From positions 20,769 to 80,928 of the forward strand of contig CAJTLS010000012.1 of the NCBI GenBank assembly GCA_910577295.1: 60,160 nucleotides of DNA, read 5' to 3'. Below the pieces are notes generated by a model that was given only the letters and a program-made list of their open reading frames with translations, was not told where the DNA came from and ran no database searches. Shown piece by piece: positions 36,071 to 44,145 of this stretch (its first letter is position 1; every line of letters starts with the position of its first letter). The DNA comes from an uncultured Eubacterium sp. (lineage in GTDB: Bacteria; Bacillota; Clostridia; Lachnospirales; Lachnospiraceae). Made by a program: the position numbers and the translations under genes.

Positions 36071-36370
36071 ATCACTGCGCCCGCATTCCTGTTCTTAAAA
36101 CCTCTTGTACAAAACTACTTTATATGTATTATACTAAATTACAGAATTATTACAATCTATTTATCGCCCTCCAACATCCTTGAGTTTCCGAAAATGCAAT
36201 TCGAAAATGAATATAGCTCTCCAAAGCGCCAATCGACCGATTTTTTAAGGATATTAAATGGCAATCAATCCCCAGTTCGTCCGATTTTAGAACACATGCC
36301 TGTGTGACATGGAAACTCAAGTATAAAAGCAATCGACTTTTTATGGATTGAGCAATATACTTTTATATAT

Positions 36371-36413
36371 GGGATTTTAGCTCAGCTGGGAGAGCATCTG
36401 CCTTACAAGCAGA
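36371..36413 (+). pseudogene. tRNA-Val (TAC) 5' fragment
   Basis: The 5' acceptor strand GGGATTT, the D-arm TAGCTCAGCTGGGAGAGCA and the complete anticodon arm (TCTGC, loop CTTACAA, GCAGA; anticodon TAC) are present, as in bacterial tRNA-Val. The sequence then stops being tRNA: there is no variable loop, no T-arm and no 3' acceptor strand. The remainder has been replaced by a valS fragment that begins within a few bases. Confidence 0.85.
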
Positions 36414-36415
36414 GA

Positions 36416-36617
36416 TTGCCAACAGAACGTTTGGTAGAAAAGACACATGGAATTAAGGCTCATAAAACAACAAGGGAGCATTTTACAGAATTATGTTTGG
36501 GGAAACAAGCCAGTTAAAGAAACAATTTAAAAGTGTAAATGTAGTTGTGAAGATTTTGAACCAGAGAAAGATATTATGGACACTTGGGCAACTTCGTCTG
36601 TGACACCACTTATTTGA
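36416..36617 (+). pseudogene. Valyl-tRNA synthetase relic (two fragments)
   Basis: Two coding scraps remain. Positions 36416-36517 read LPTERLVEKTHGIKAHKTTR and so on, matching the ValRS segment just after the class I HIGH region (GLPTER...FxELC). Positions 36531-36617 read CEDFEPEKDIMDTWATSSVT, matching the later DxxDTWATSS(x)TP block of the archaeal-type ValRS lineage. Several hundred residues between them are missing, and stop codons interrupt. The upstream junction is directly with a tRNA-Val fragment. Confidence 0.75.
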
Positions 36618-36675
36618 ACAATTTTCTGCAGAAACTCAAGCCAACACCAGTATGTACAAGTCGCCCGCCTTGTGT

Positions 36676-36681
36676 TATAAT
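36676..36681 (+). promoter_or_regulatory. -10 box of the decayed secreted-protein gene
   Basis: TATAAT at 36676-36681 has a poor -35 (TGTACA, 17 bp upstream). It precedes the broken start MKKN at 36720. Confidence 0.4.
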
Positions 36682-36719
36682 GCAGTTAAAATTATGTTCA
36701 GAAAAAGGGTATCAGAACA

Positions 36720-36918
36720 ATGAAGAAAAACTAATAGCAGGCATATTAATATCCTCCATCACGATGCCGGCAATTGTTCAGGCAAAGCGCGCGCCTGCAT
36801 TAAACCAAAAAAGATTTCCATCAAGGTTGGAAAACGTATTCAGCTAAAGGTTAGAAAACACAAGATAAAATGGAGCAGTACGAAAAAGAAAATCCGAAAC
36901 ACCGCGACGACGGCTAGG
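36720..36918 (+). pseudogene. Frameshifted secreted Big_2-domain protein remnant
   Basis: ATG at 36720 begins MKKN and then hits a stop. Shifting the frame at the A-run gives a signal peptide (LIAGILISSITMPAIVQA). A second shift near 36805 opens KPKKISIKVGKRIQLKVRKH followed by IKWSSTKKKI, the standard beginning of a Big_2 domain (KKxxLKVGKxxxLKV...WSSxNKKI). The frame then runs into the ispE start. Two frameshifts and truncation mark a pseudogene. Confidence 0.65.
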
Positions 36919-36967
36919 TACCGGGATAGTATTAAACAGGAATTAACACAAAGCGAGGGAAGCAGAT

Positions 36968-37831
36968 ATGGACTCAATATGGATTAATGCCCCTGCAAAA
37001 ATCAACATAGGTTTGGATGTATTGCGGCGCAGGGAAGATGGCTATCACGAAGTGAAAATGATTATGCAAAGCATACGGCTGTTTGACCGTCTGACACTTA
37101 CCAAAACTTCAGAACCAGGGATTCATCTTCATACTAACCTGCGTTTTCTTCCGGTGAACGAGGATAATTTGGTCTACCGCAGCGCCAAGCTCCTGATGGA
37201 CGAGTTCGGCATTCAGGAGGGCGTTGACATCCGTCTGGATAAACGCATTCCTGTGGCGGCAGGCATGGCAGGCGGCAGTACGGACGCGGCTTCCTGTATG
37301 CTTGCGATGAACGATTTGTTTCAATTGGGTTTAAGCAAAAGGAGCCTGATGAAACGAGGCGTCACTCTGGGGGCCGATATTCCCTACTGTATTTTAAAAG
37401 GAACCGCCCTGTCGGAGGGAATCGGCGAGAAACTCTCCACGATTCCGGAAACTCCAGACTGCTACGTCCTCATTGCCAAGCCGTCCTTTCATGTTTCCAC
37501 AAAATTTGTGTATACGAATCTTGTTCTGGATGAACATACCGAACACCCTGACATTGACGGGATGATTCAGTCGATGAAGAACAATGATTTGACAGGTCTG
37601 TGCAATCAAATGGCAAATATACTGGAGACGGTGACTATTCCCGCACATCCCGAAATTGCCGATATCAAAAAATGCATGATGGAAAACGGTGCGCTCGGCT
37701 CCCTTATGAGTGGAAGCGGACCTACTGTTTTCGGCATCTTTGACGATTTGGATAAAGCGGTCTCTGCCAAGGAAAAATGCCGCTCTCTTCCATACAAATG
37801 CTTTGTTTTTGTTACGGATTTATATCGGTAA
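36968..37831 (+). CDS. ispE: 4-diphosphocytidyl-2-C-methyl-D-erythritol kinase
   Basis: The 287-residue GHMP kinase starts MDSIWINAPAKINIGLDV and has the ATP loop VAAGMAGGSTDAAS (PxxxGLGGSSA type) and the C-terminal MSGSGPTVFG. It phosphorylates CDP-methylerythritol in the MEP isoprenoid pathway. The start is set by GCGAGGGAAG upstream. It directly follows the decayed region. Confidence 0.96.
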   Translation: MDSIWINAPAKINIGLDVLRRREDGYHEVKMIMQSIRLFDRLTLTKTSEPGIHLHTNLRFLPVNEDNLVYRSAKLLMDEFGIQEGVDIRLDKRIPVAAGMAGGSTDAASCMLAMNDLFQLGLSKRSLMKRGVTLGADIPYCILKGTALSEGIGEKLSTIPETPDCYVLIAKPSFHVSTKFVYTNLVLDEHTEHPDIDGMIQSMKNNDLTGLCNQMANILETVTIPAHPEIADIKKCMMENGALGSLMSGSGPTVFGIFDDLDKAVSAKEKCRSLPYKCFVFVTDLYR

Positions 37832-37945
37832 TGGAAAATTTTAGTTTCTTTCTAAAGTTATTAACAGCCTGTGCCGATATATTTAATACACTATAAAATC
37901 ATTTATGTGATGCCGGAAAGGTTTCACAAGAAAAGGAGGAATCTT

Positions 37946-38527
37946 ATGAGTGTAAATGGAGTTACAAGTGCGACTGCTGCTTATACTAACACCAGCGTAG
38001 CTCAGGCTGCACCAAAAAAAGCTGAGCAGGCTTCAACAGAAAAGAATACTGCGAAAGACACCGGTGTTGTATATGAAAAGTCTGCCAATGCTACGGATAG
38101 CAAATCAAACAAGATAACCGACTATTCTTCTGTCGTTTCCAGTATGAAGAAGGAGCTGTCAGATAAAAATGCTCATCTTCAAAATCTGGTTAATGAATTG
38201 ATGGGCAAACAGGCACATAAGTACAAAAACCTTGCTGATTTGTTTAAAAATGTAAACGCTGACCCTGCTACGATTGCTCAGGCTCAAAAAGATATTGGCG
38301 AAGATGGTTATTGGGGTGTGGAACAGACCAGTGACCGCTTAGTTTCTATGGCACAGGCTCTGAGTGGCGGAGATTCAGCTAAGGCAGATGAATTAATCGC
38401 TGCTATGAAAAAAGGGTTTAGTCAGGCTACCAAGGCATGGGGAGAAGATATGCCTGATATTTGTAAGAATACAATTGACACCGCTGTCAAGAAAATGGAA
38501 GACTGGCGTGATGGTATAACGGAATAA
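37946..38527 (+). CDS. Small Ala/Lys-rich protein of unknown function
   Basis: I start at the ATG at 37946 (MSVNGVTSATAAY), 6 bases after AAAAGGAGG. The frame extends up to 37871 without signal. The 193-residue product has a low-complexity N-terminus rich in Ala/Thr/Lys (to about 60) and a helical C-terminal domain (SSVVSSMKKELSDKNAHLQN, GEDGYWGVEQTSDRLVSMAQ, PDICKNTIDTAVKKMEDW). It has no signal peptide and no TM. The unordered N-terminus resembles that of the DUF6033 proteins at 55.9-57.4 kb and of some proteins exported by the flagellar route, but this is only a resemblance. Confidence 0.65.
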   Translation: MSVNGVTSATAAYTNTSVAQAAPKKAEQASTEKNTAKDTGVVYEKSANATDSKSNKITDYSSVVSSMKKELSDKNAHLQNLVNELMGKQAHKYKNLADLFKNVNADPATIAQAQKDIGEDGYWGVEQTSDRLVSMAQALSGGDSAKADELIAAMKKGFSQATKAWGEDMPDICKNTIDTAVKKMEDWRDGITE

Positions 38528-38550
38528 TCTATAAGTAGCAGAAATTAAAA

Positions 38551-38622
38551 TATCCGATACATAAAGTTGATAAATGATGGAACATAGTTCCCATTATCAG
38601 ACTTATGTGTCGGATATTTTTT
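38551..38622 (+). terminator. Terminator of the 37.9-kb gene
   Basis: Long imperfect arms (ATATCCGA.ACATAA with TTATGTGTCGGATAT) are followed by TTTTTTAT. An inner TTGATAA/TTATCA pairing extends the stem. Confidence 0.75.
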
Positions 38623-38649
38623 ATCCTATAAAATTACTTTTGAAGCAAA

Positions 38650-40200
38650 TCAGCTTACTTCCTTCAGTACTAAAAGAATATCGCCGGCCTCTAATTCATC
38701 CTGCTCCAATTGATTGATTTCGCGAATGCTGTCTTCCGTCGTATAAAAATGTTTTGCCACATCCCACAGGCTTTCACCCTCCTGCACCACGTAACCCACC
38801 ATTCCGGGGTCGCGGCTTCGCTCTTTCCAGTCAATTTCTTCACTTTCATAATCGTGTATTATCGGCTCTTCAATTCTCTCAAATGCAATGACATCCAGCG
38901 CGGCAACTGCTTTTATCTCAATTTCCTTATCGCCGGTGAGCGTTCCGCTAATCTGCTCCAGAGAACCTTGCAGCCAGACGTTACTGTTTTCCGTTATTCC
39001 ATCCGCTTCAACACTCTGCTCGAACGGAATGCTGCTCTTTACCGAGGCCAGCGGAATCTTTTCATCCCCTGTCAGATACAATACACTGGCTTCTATGATA
39101 CCCTCTACCAATACTTTATCCTGCTGCTGTGTCTGACGGTCAATGCGCAAATCTCCCGTTACATTCCATATTTGCAGCGGAGAATAATCTCCTGCCGATA
39201 TCTTCCCAGAAATCTTCGCCTTATTTTTATTGTGCATAATGAGGTTCTCAAAAAAGGATTCTTCGTAAATCGGCTTGCATATCGTCTTCAGTGAATAGAA
39301 ATCTGTCAGCAATTCCAATTGTTCCTGACCGTATACCTTAATATCAAAATCAACTACCAATTCGACGTCCATAACACGGTTTTCTCCGTCTTCGTCTTCT
39401 TTGATTTCAATATCGCGGCTATGAAGTCCGGTCATCACCTGCACTACCATATCCGGCTGACAGCCGCCGCAATCAATCGTACCCTCTACGGGAATCGTAT
39501 TTTCAAAATAGTTAATGCTCCCCTCTTCTCCTTCTCCTAAATAAATCACAAAAAAAGTTGCCTGCCCGTCTACCTGCAATTCATTTTCCATCATGCGCGT
39601 ATTCATCTCCCCGAGTTGTACGTCCGAATACAGTACGCTTCCGATAGCATCTTTCGTACCGGGAATTTTCCACTCGTCTCTCACCCGCAATATGTCCTTT
39701 TTGCTGAATACAAGCCGGGATACGTCTAACGTCTTCTTTTTACTGTAGACATTATCCGCTTCTTCCAAATCAACAGCGCCCTCACCGTCACATACGGTTT
39801 CCGCCTTGACATCCAGATTTACAATCGCTTTCATTCCCAACTTTCGGGAATTGATTAATTCGCTCCGCAAATCGCCAAATGCCGCCTGTACTGTCAGTTC
39901 ATCTCCCCGTTCCGCGCAGCTCAACGGTATCGTCTCCTCAAAAGGTATGCTTCCACTCATTTCACTGATACCTGCCCCGCCGTCCGTGGCATAGAGAATT
40001 TGAAAATGCATAGCGCCACGCACGCTTGCTTTCCCCTCCATCATATGGGCTTCCTCAATCTGTATCTCCCCCTGCTCTTTCATAATCTGCAAGGCATCCG
40101 GTTTCGCGTCCGGAACATTGAAATCCCTGTCTAACGTAATCTGTTTTTTCTCTCTACAGTTACATTTGTTCATATGAACTCTTTGCATTATCAGTTTCAC
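38650..40200 (-). CDS. SipL-like DUF3794/SPOCS-LysM spore morphogenesis protein
   Basis: I start at the GTG at 40200, 8 bases after GAGGAGG, giving 516 residues. An N-terminal region (MQRVHMNKCNCREKKQITL) is followed by three SPOCS-type (DUF3794) beta domains spanning about 20-440 (each with a VEGIIEASVLYL- or IPFEETIPL-like phrase). A C-terminal LysM (VGYVVQEGESLWDVAKHF) ends the protein. SipL, studied in C. difficile, binds SpoIVA through its LysM and localises the spore coat. The same layout argues for the same job, and other sporulation genes are nearby. Confidence 0.85.
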   Translation of the reverse strand: MKLIMQRVHMNKCNCREKKQITLDRDFNVPDAKPDALQIMKEQGEIQIEEAHMMEGKASVRGAMHFQILYATDGGAGISEMSGSIPFEETIPLSCAERGDELTVQAAFGDLRSELINSRKLGMKAIVNLDVKAETVCDGEGAVDLEEADNVYSKKKTLDVSRLVFSKKDILRVRDEWKIPGTKDAIGSVLYSDVQLGEMNTRMMENELQVDGQATFFVIYLGEGEEGSINYFENTIPVEGTIDCGGCQPDMVVQVMTGLHSRDIEIKEDEDGENRVMDVELVVDFDIKVYGQEQLELLTDFYSLKTICKPIYEESFFENLIMHNKNKAKISGKISAGDYSPLQIWNVTGDLRIDRQTQQQDKVLVEGIIEASVLYLTGDEKIPLASVKSSIPFEQSVEADGITENSNVWLQGSLEQISGTLTGDKEIEIKAVAALDVIAFERIEEPIIHDYESEEIDWKERSRDPGMVGYVVQEGESLWDVAKHFYTTEDSIREINQLEQDELEAGDILLVLKEVS

Positions 40201-40332
40201 GCCTACTGCCTCCTCGTCCACTTATATCACAGTAGTATATATTCGAAAATGCGGTAAAATAGAACTGTTTTAGAAAAGGAGATAGCGCAAACGGGAGATT
40301 TTCGAATACCCTGATTCTATAATACAAAAAGA

Positions 40333-40349
40333 GCCGCTGAATTTGCGGC
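40333..40349 (-). terminator. veg terminator
   Basis: The minus-strand stem GCCGC/GCGGC with a 7-base loop is followed by TCTTTTTGT. Confidence 0.75.
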
Positions 40350-40366
40350 CCGCTTGTCTATTTCCA

Positions 40367-40606
40367 TTAACATAACGTCAACTGTACATCTTGTGTAATC
40401 ACATCGGTATAACTGTAGGATACTGTCTGGTAACTGTCCTCTTCTGCATTCGCTACACGGACGAGAAAAATGCAGGGATAAGTCTCGGTAATGATACCCT
40501 CCATCACGTCATATTTATGACGGCCGAGGTTACTGCGAACCCGGACTTTACTACCTACATGTTTCGCTACTGCACGGCGAACACTGTATACGCTGGCATT
40601 TGCCAT
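40367..40606 (-). CDS. veg: Veg family protein
   Basis: The 79-residue product starts MANASVYSVRRAVAKHVGSKV and has RSNLGRHKYDVMEGIITETYPCIFLV, the Veg signature. Veg stimulates biofilm-matrix expression in B. subtilis by inhibiting SinR; its role elsewhere is unknown. It has its own strong promoter and terminator and so is a single-gene unit. Confidence 0.93.
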   Translation of the reverse strand: MANASVYSVRRAVAKHVGSKVRVRSNLGRHKYDVMEGIITETYPCIFLVRVANAEEDSYQTVSYSYTDVITQDVQLTLC

Positions 40607-40656
40607 AGAATATCCCTCCTATCCAACCAACCACGATATATTGCAACTCAAGAATA

Positions 40657-40685
40657 ATCATACCACATTTTCTTGTGTCTGTCAA
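40657..40685 (-). promoter_or_regulatory. veg promoter
   Basis: On the minus strand TTGACA (40680-40685) and TATGAT (40657-40662) are 17 bp apart, followed by SD AGGAGGG 8 bases before the veg ATG. A strong vegetative promoter is also the hallmark of veg in Bacillus. Confidence 0.85.
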
Positions 40686-40760
40686 TTTATCCCAGTGGTT
40701 TGCCTTCTTTCACCACTATCCATATTCTATGCCATTTACTACCTGAATATACATATTTTA

Positions 40761-41957
40761 TTAAGCTTTTTTTATCTTTTTTATAAAATCAAGGATTTTT
40801 ACTGCTGTCTCTTCCTTACTCATCTGCGGCAGCTCCAAACAATCCTCTTTGGTTATGAGCGTAACGATATTCGTATCCACACCGAAGCCTGCTCCCTCCT
40901 GACGTAGATTATTCGCCACTATCATATCCGCATTCTTTTGCAGTAATTTTTTGCGCGAATTTTCCAGCATATGTTCCGTTTCCATCGAAAATCCGCATAA
41001 AAACTGCCCTTTTTGCCTGTGTTCGCCGAGCCATGCCAGAATATCCGTCGTTCGCTTTAGCGCAACAGAATAATCCCCGTCCTTTTTCTTTATCTTCTCA
41101 TCGCTGAACTCCTGCGGTGTATAATCAGCGACCGCTGCAGCTTTAATAATGATATCCTGCTGCCCCGCTCTCTTTCTGACTTCTTCAAACATATCAGCGG
41201 CGCTCTCAATATCAATCCGTGTGACGCCAAGAGGCGTATCGAGATTCGTCTGTCCACTGATAAGCGTCACATTCGCTCCGCGTCTGGCTGCTGCCGTCGC
41301 TAACGCATATCCCATCTTTCCAGTCGAGTGGTTAGTAAGATAGCGCACCGGGTCGATTGCTTCCTTCGTCGGGCCCGCCGTTATCAATACATTTTCCCCT
41401 ATCATATCATGCTCATACTGCACTTCCTGCAGCAGATACTGAAGCAATATATTCTCCGATGGCATCTTTCCCTTGCCTACAGCCTTACAGGCAAGCATCC
41501 CCGTCTCCGGCTCAACAACAATCATGCCAAAATCCCTTAGTTTCTGTATGTTTGCCTGCGTCACCGGATTCTCATACATATTGACATTCATCGCCGGAGC
41601 GACAATTTTCTTACATTTGCAGGCAAGAAGCGTCGTGCTTAGCATATCGTCGGCAATGCCATGCGCCATCTTGGCAATGATGTTTGCAGACGCCGGAGCG
41701 ACGAGTGCGATATCCGCTTTCGTCCCCAGCGCAACATGCTCGATATTGTAGTTAAAATTTCTATCAAACGTATCTACAAGACATTTGTGGCCGGTCAGCG
41801 TCTCAAACGTAATCGGGTTAATAAAATTTGTAGCATTCTCTGTCATCAAAACATGAACGTCGGCATTTAGCTTCGTCAGCATGCTTGTAAGATTAGCTAT
41901 CTTATATGCGGCGATACTTCCTGTCACGCCGAGAATAATCGTTTTTCCCGTCAACAT
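40761..41957 (-). CDS. coaBC: Bifunctional phosphopantothenoylcysteine decarboxylase / phosphopantothenate-cysteine ligase
   Basis: I start at the ATG at 41957 (MLTGKTIILGVTG), 6 bases after GAGGG. The 398 residues include the flavin-binding CoaC domain (GSIAAYK, the catalytic HVALGTKAD, PAMNVNMYENP) and the CoaB domain (VLITAGPTKEAIDPVRYLTN, STGKMGYALA). It makes 4'-phosphopantetheine from phosphopantothenate and Cys. It is the last gene of the pantothenate operon, which makes the operon run from ketoacid to CoA precursor except for pantothenate kinase. Confidence 0.96.
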   Translation of the reverse strand: MLTGKTIILGVTGSIAAYKIANLTSMLTKLNADVHVLMTENATNFINPITFETLTGHKCLVDTFDRNFNYNIEHVALGTKADIALVAPASANIIAKMAHGIADDMLSTTLLACKCKKIVAPAMNVNMYENPVTQANIQKLRDFGMIVVEPETGMLACKAVGKGKMPSENILLQYLLQEVQYEHDMIGENVLITAGPTKEAIDPVRYLTNHSTGKMGYALATAAARRGANVTLISGQTNLDTPLGVTRIDIESAADMFEEVRKRAGQQDIIIKAAAVADYTPQEFSDEKIKKKDGDYSVALKRTTDILAWLGEHRQKGQFLCGFSMETEHMLENSRKKLLQKNADMIVANNLRQEGAGFGVDTNIVTLITKEDCLELPQMSKEETAVKILDFIKKIKKA

Positions 41958-41983
41958 AATTTCCCTCATTTCCGTTTTGCTGT

Positions 41984-42370
41984 TTACTCCGATAACTGAC
42001 CGTGCTTTTCATAATTGGTAACGCGCTCAATTTGGTTCTTATCATCTACAAAAACAACTTTCGGTTTATGATTTTTCGCCTCTTCCGGCGTCATATCGCA
42101 ATAACACATAATAATGATATGGTCGCCGGTCTGCACCATCCGCGCCGCCGCTCCATTCAGACAAATCATACCGCTCCCCCGTTCGCCCTCAATCGTATAC
42201 GTCTCAAAACGGCTTCCATTTTCCACATCGACAATCTGAACTTTCTCATATTCCAAAATGCCCGCCGCTTCCATTAATTGCGGATCCACGGTAATACTGC
42301 CTACATAATTTAATTCTGCCTGAACGACAACTGCCCGGTGAATTTTCCCTTTCAGCATTTGCACTGTCAT
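41984..42370 (-). CDS. panD: Aspartate 1-decarboxylase proenzyme
   Basis: I start at the ATG at 42370 (MTVQMLKGKIHRA), 5 bases after GGAGGGG. The open frame upstream is not needed. The product is 128 residues, with the cleavage site Gly-Ser in NYVGSITVD (the Ser becomes the pyruvoyl group), the catalytic Tyr, and LNGAAARMVQTGDHIII. It makes beta-alanine. The C-terminal 20 residues are a charged tail. Confidence 0.95.
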   Translation of the reverse strand: MTVQMLKGKIHRAVVVQAELNYVGSITVDPQLMEAAGILEYEKVQIVDVENGSRFETYTIEGERGSGMICLNGAAARMVQTGDHIIIMCYCDMTPEEAKNHKPKVVFVDDKNQIERVTNYEKHGQLSE

Positions 42371-42427
42371 ACTTTCCCCTCCACTCAACTTTTCTAACAT
42401 CCTCATGTTTGGCAAATCTCAGATTTA

Positions 42428-43273
42428 TTATATCGTTATGATAAAATTATCGATAAGCCGCGTCTTTCCGATATAGACGGCGACAGCCGCCAAAACAGAT
42501 CCCTCCAGCACTTCCTTTTCCTGAATATTGTCAAAATCTACAATATCTACATAATCTATCTTTGCCAGTGGTTCTGATTCGATAATATCGTAAATGGCTT
42601 TTTTAATTTTTCCGGCGTCACGCTCTCCTGCCCGCACCATCTCTTCTCCTTTTACAAGACCCTTGTGAAGGATGACTGCTGCTTTCCGCTCCTCTGGTGA
42701 AAGATAAGTATTGCGGGAACTCTTCGCCAGTCCATCCTCTTCCCGTACAATCGGACAGCCGACAATCTGCAGCGGGAAGTTCAAATCACGAACCATGCGC
42801 CGGATGACCGCCAACTGCTGTGCGTCTTTCTGTCCAAAATACGCTCTGTCCGGCCCAACAATATGAAATAATTTACCGACAACCGTACATACTCCGCGAA
42901 AATGTGTCGGACGCGTTTTTCCACATAAGCCTTTTGTCAAATTATCCATATCAATATATGTGCAAAAATCGTCGTAATACATCTCTTCCGGCTGTGGATG
43001 GAAAATAAGGTCGGCTCCCGCCTCCTCACATATCGCGGCGTCGCGTTCCAAGTCACGCGGATACGTCGCAAGGTCCTCGGTCGGGCCAAACTGAATCGGA
43101 TTGACAAATACACTTACCACAACGCAGTCATTCTGCTCTACCGCTCTGTCTATTAGGCTTTTGTGCCCCTCATGCAGGTATCCCATCGTCGGGACAAGTC
43201 CGACACTAAGACCTTGTTCCCGCCAGACTTTTACCTGTCTTCTTACGTCCTCTACCGTTTTTACTATTTGCAT
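42428..43273 (-). CDS. panC: Pantoate--beta-alanine ligase
   Basis: The 281-residue enzyme has the nucleotidylyltransferase motifs PTMGYLHEGH and KSSRNTYLS, as well as VNPIQFGP and FGQKDAQQ. It joins pantoate and beta-alanine using ATP. It sits between panB and panD on the minus strand, with gaps of 23 and 57 bp. Confidence 0.97.
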   Translation of the reverse strand: MQIVKTVEDVRRQVKVWREQGLSVGLVPTMGYLHEGHKSLIDRAVEQNDCVVVSVFVNPIQFGPTEDLATYPRDLERDAAICEEAGADLIFHPQPEEMYYDDFCTYIDMDNLTKGLCGKTRPTHFRGVCTVVGKLFHIVGPDRAYFGQKDAQQLAVIRRMVRDLNFPLQIVGCPIVREEDGLAKSSRNTYLSPEERKAAVILHKGLVKGEEMVRAGERDAGKIKKAIYDIIESEPLAKIDYVDIVDFDNIQEKEVLEGSVLAAVAVYIGKTRLIDNFIITI

Positions 43274-43296
43274 GACTGCCTTTTCCTCCTCTTTTC

Positions 43297-44124
43297 TTAA
43301 TACAATTTATCTATAATGTCATCATCTATTTTGTACTCATGCTCTTCTCCGGGGAACGCACCGCTGCGAATTTCTTCAAAATACTGCGTAAATGCTTCTT
43401 TCATAATCTCCCCGATATTGGCGTAACGCTTGACAAACTTCGGCGTAAAATCAGAAAACATGCCAAGCAAATCCTGATATACAAGAACCTGTCCGTCACA
43501 GCCGTTGCCCGCGCCAATGCCTATGGTCGGGATTGACAGTTTTTCCGTGACCAAATCGGCAAGTTTTTTGGGAATACCCTCAAGAACTACAGCAAATGCT
43601 CCTGCCTCCTGTACGGCCATTGCGTCTTCCAGTAACTCACGTGCGGCTGCTTCTGTCTTTCCCTGAACCTTAAAACCGCCAAAAGCATGAATGGACTGCG
43701 GCGTCAGTCCGAGGTGCGCGCATACCGGAATACCGGCTTCTACAATCGCCTTTATTTGCGGACAGACTTTTTTCCCGCCCTCCAGTTTTACTGCTCCGGC
43801 ATGTCCCTCTTTCATCAGCCGTCCCGCATTTACTACCGCATCATAAACGGACGTCTGATATGACATAAACGGCATATCAATAATAACAAGGGCATTTTTT
43901 GCGCCGCGCGCAACCGCCCTGCCGTGATGAATCATATCGTCTACTGTGACGGATATGGTGTCTTCATAACCAAGAATGACATTTCCCAATGAATCGCCTA
44001 CCAGAATACTGTTTACTCCTGCATCATCTTCCAGTTTGGCGGTAGAATAATCATAGGCCGTAAGCATAGAAATCTTTTCGCCCTTTTCTTTCATCTGCTG
44101 AAAAGTAACAACTGTGTTCTTCAT
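43297..44124 (-). CDS. panB: 3-methyl-2-oxobutanoate hydroxymethyltransferase
   Basis: I start at the ATG at 44124 (MKNTVVTFQQMKEK), 7 bases after TGGAG. The product is 275 residues, with MLTAYDYSTAKLEDDAGV, SILVGDSLGN (metal-binding Asp), the GHLGLTPQ-like AHLGLTPQS, and GIGAGNGCDGQVLV. It transfers a hydroxymethyl group from methylene-THF to ketoisovalerate, making ketopantoate. Confidence 0.96.
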   Translation of the reverse strand: MKNTVVTFQQMKEKGEKISMLTAYDYSTAKLEDDAGVNSILVGDSLGNVILGYEDTISVTVDDMIHHGRAVARGAKNALVIIDMPFMSYQTSVYDAVVNAGRLMKEGHAGAVKLEGGKKVCPQIKAIVEAGIPVCAHLGLTPQSIHAFGGFKVQGKTEAAARELLEDAMAVQEAGAFAVVLEGIPKKLADLVTEKLSIPTIGIGAGNGCDGQVLVYQDLLGMFSDFTPKFVKRYANIGEIMKEAFTQYFEEIRSGAFPGEEHEYKIDDDIIDKLY

Positions 44125-44145
44125 ACTAATCTCCATTTCTGAGCG

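Larger units (their letters stand above)
34518..36370. other. AT-rich gene desert with relic sequences
   Basis: About 1.85 kb without a supported gene, largely runs of A and T (34750-35130 and 35390-35680 are extreme). Contents seen: an isolated strong hairpin at 34962-35010; a minus-strand relic around 35100-35270 that reads GKAVRVKWKTS in one frame, like the Big_2/fn3-type domains of surface proteins; and a short minus frame at 35876-36070 with a TM and basic tail resembling the C-terminal anchor of a surface protein. It looks like decayed, possibly transferred DNA. Confidence 0.65.

Noticed and set aside
36584..36847. 87-residue frame reading across the valS and secreted-protein remnants
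   Set aside because: It is a fusion of scraps in the wrong frames; better explained as two pseudogenes.
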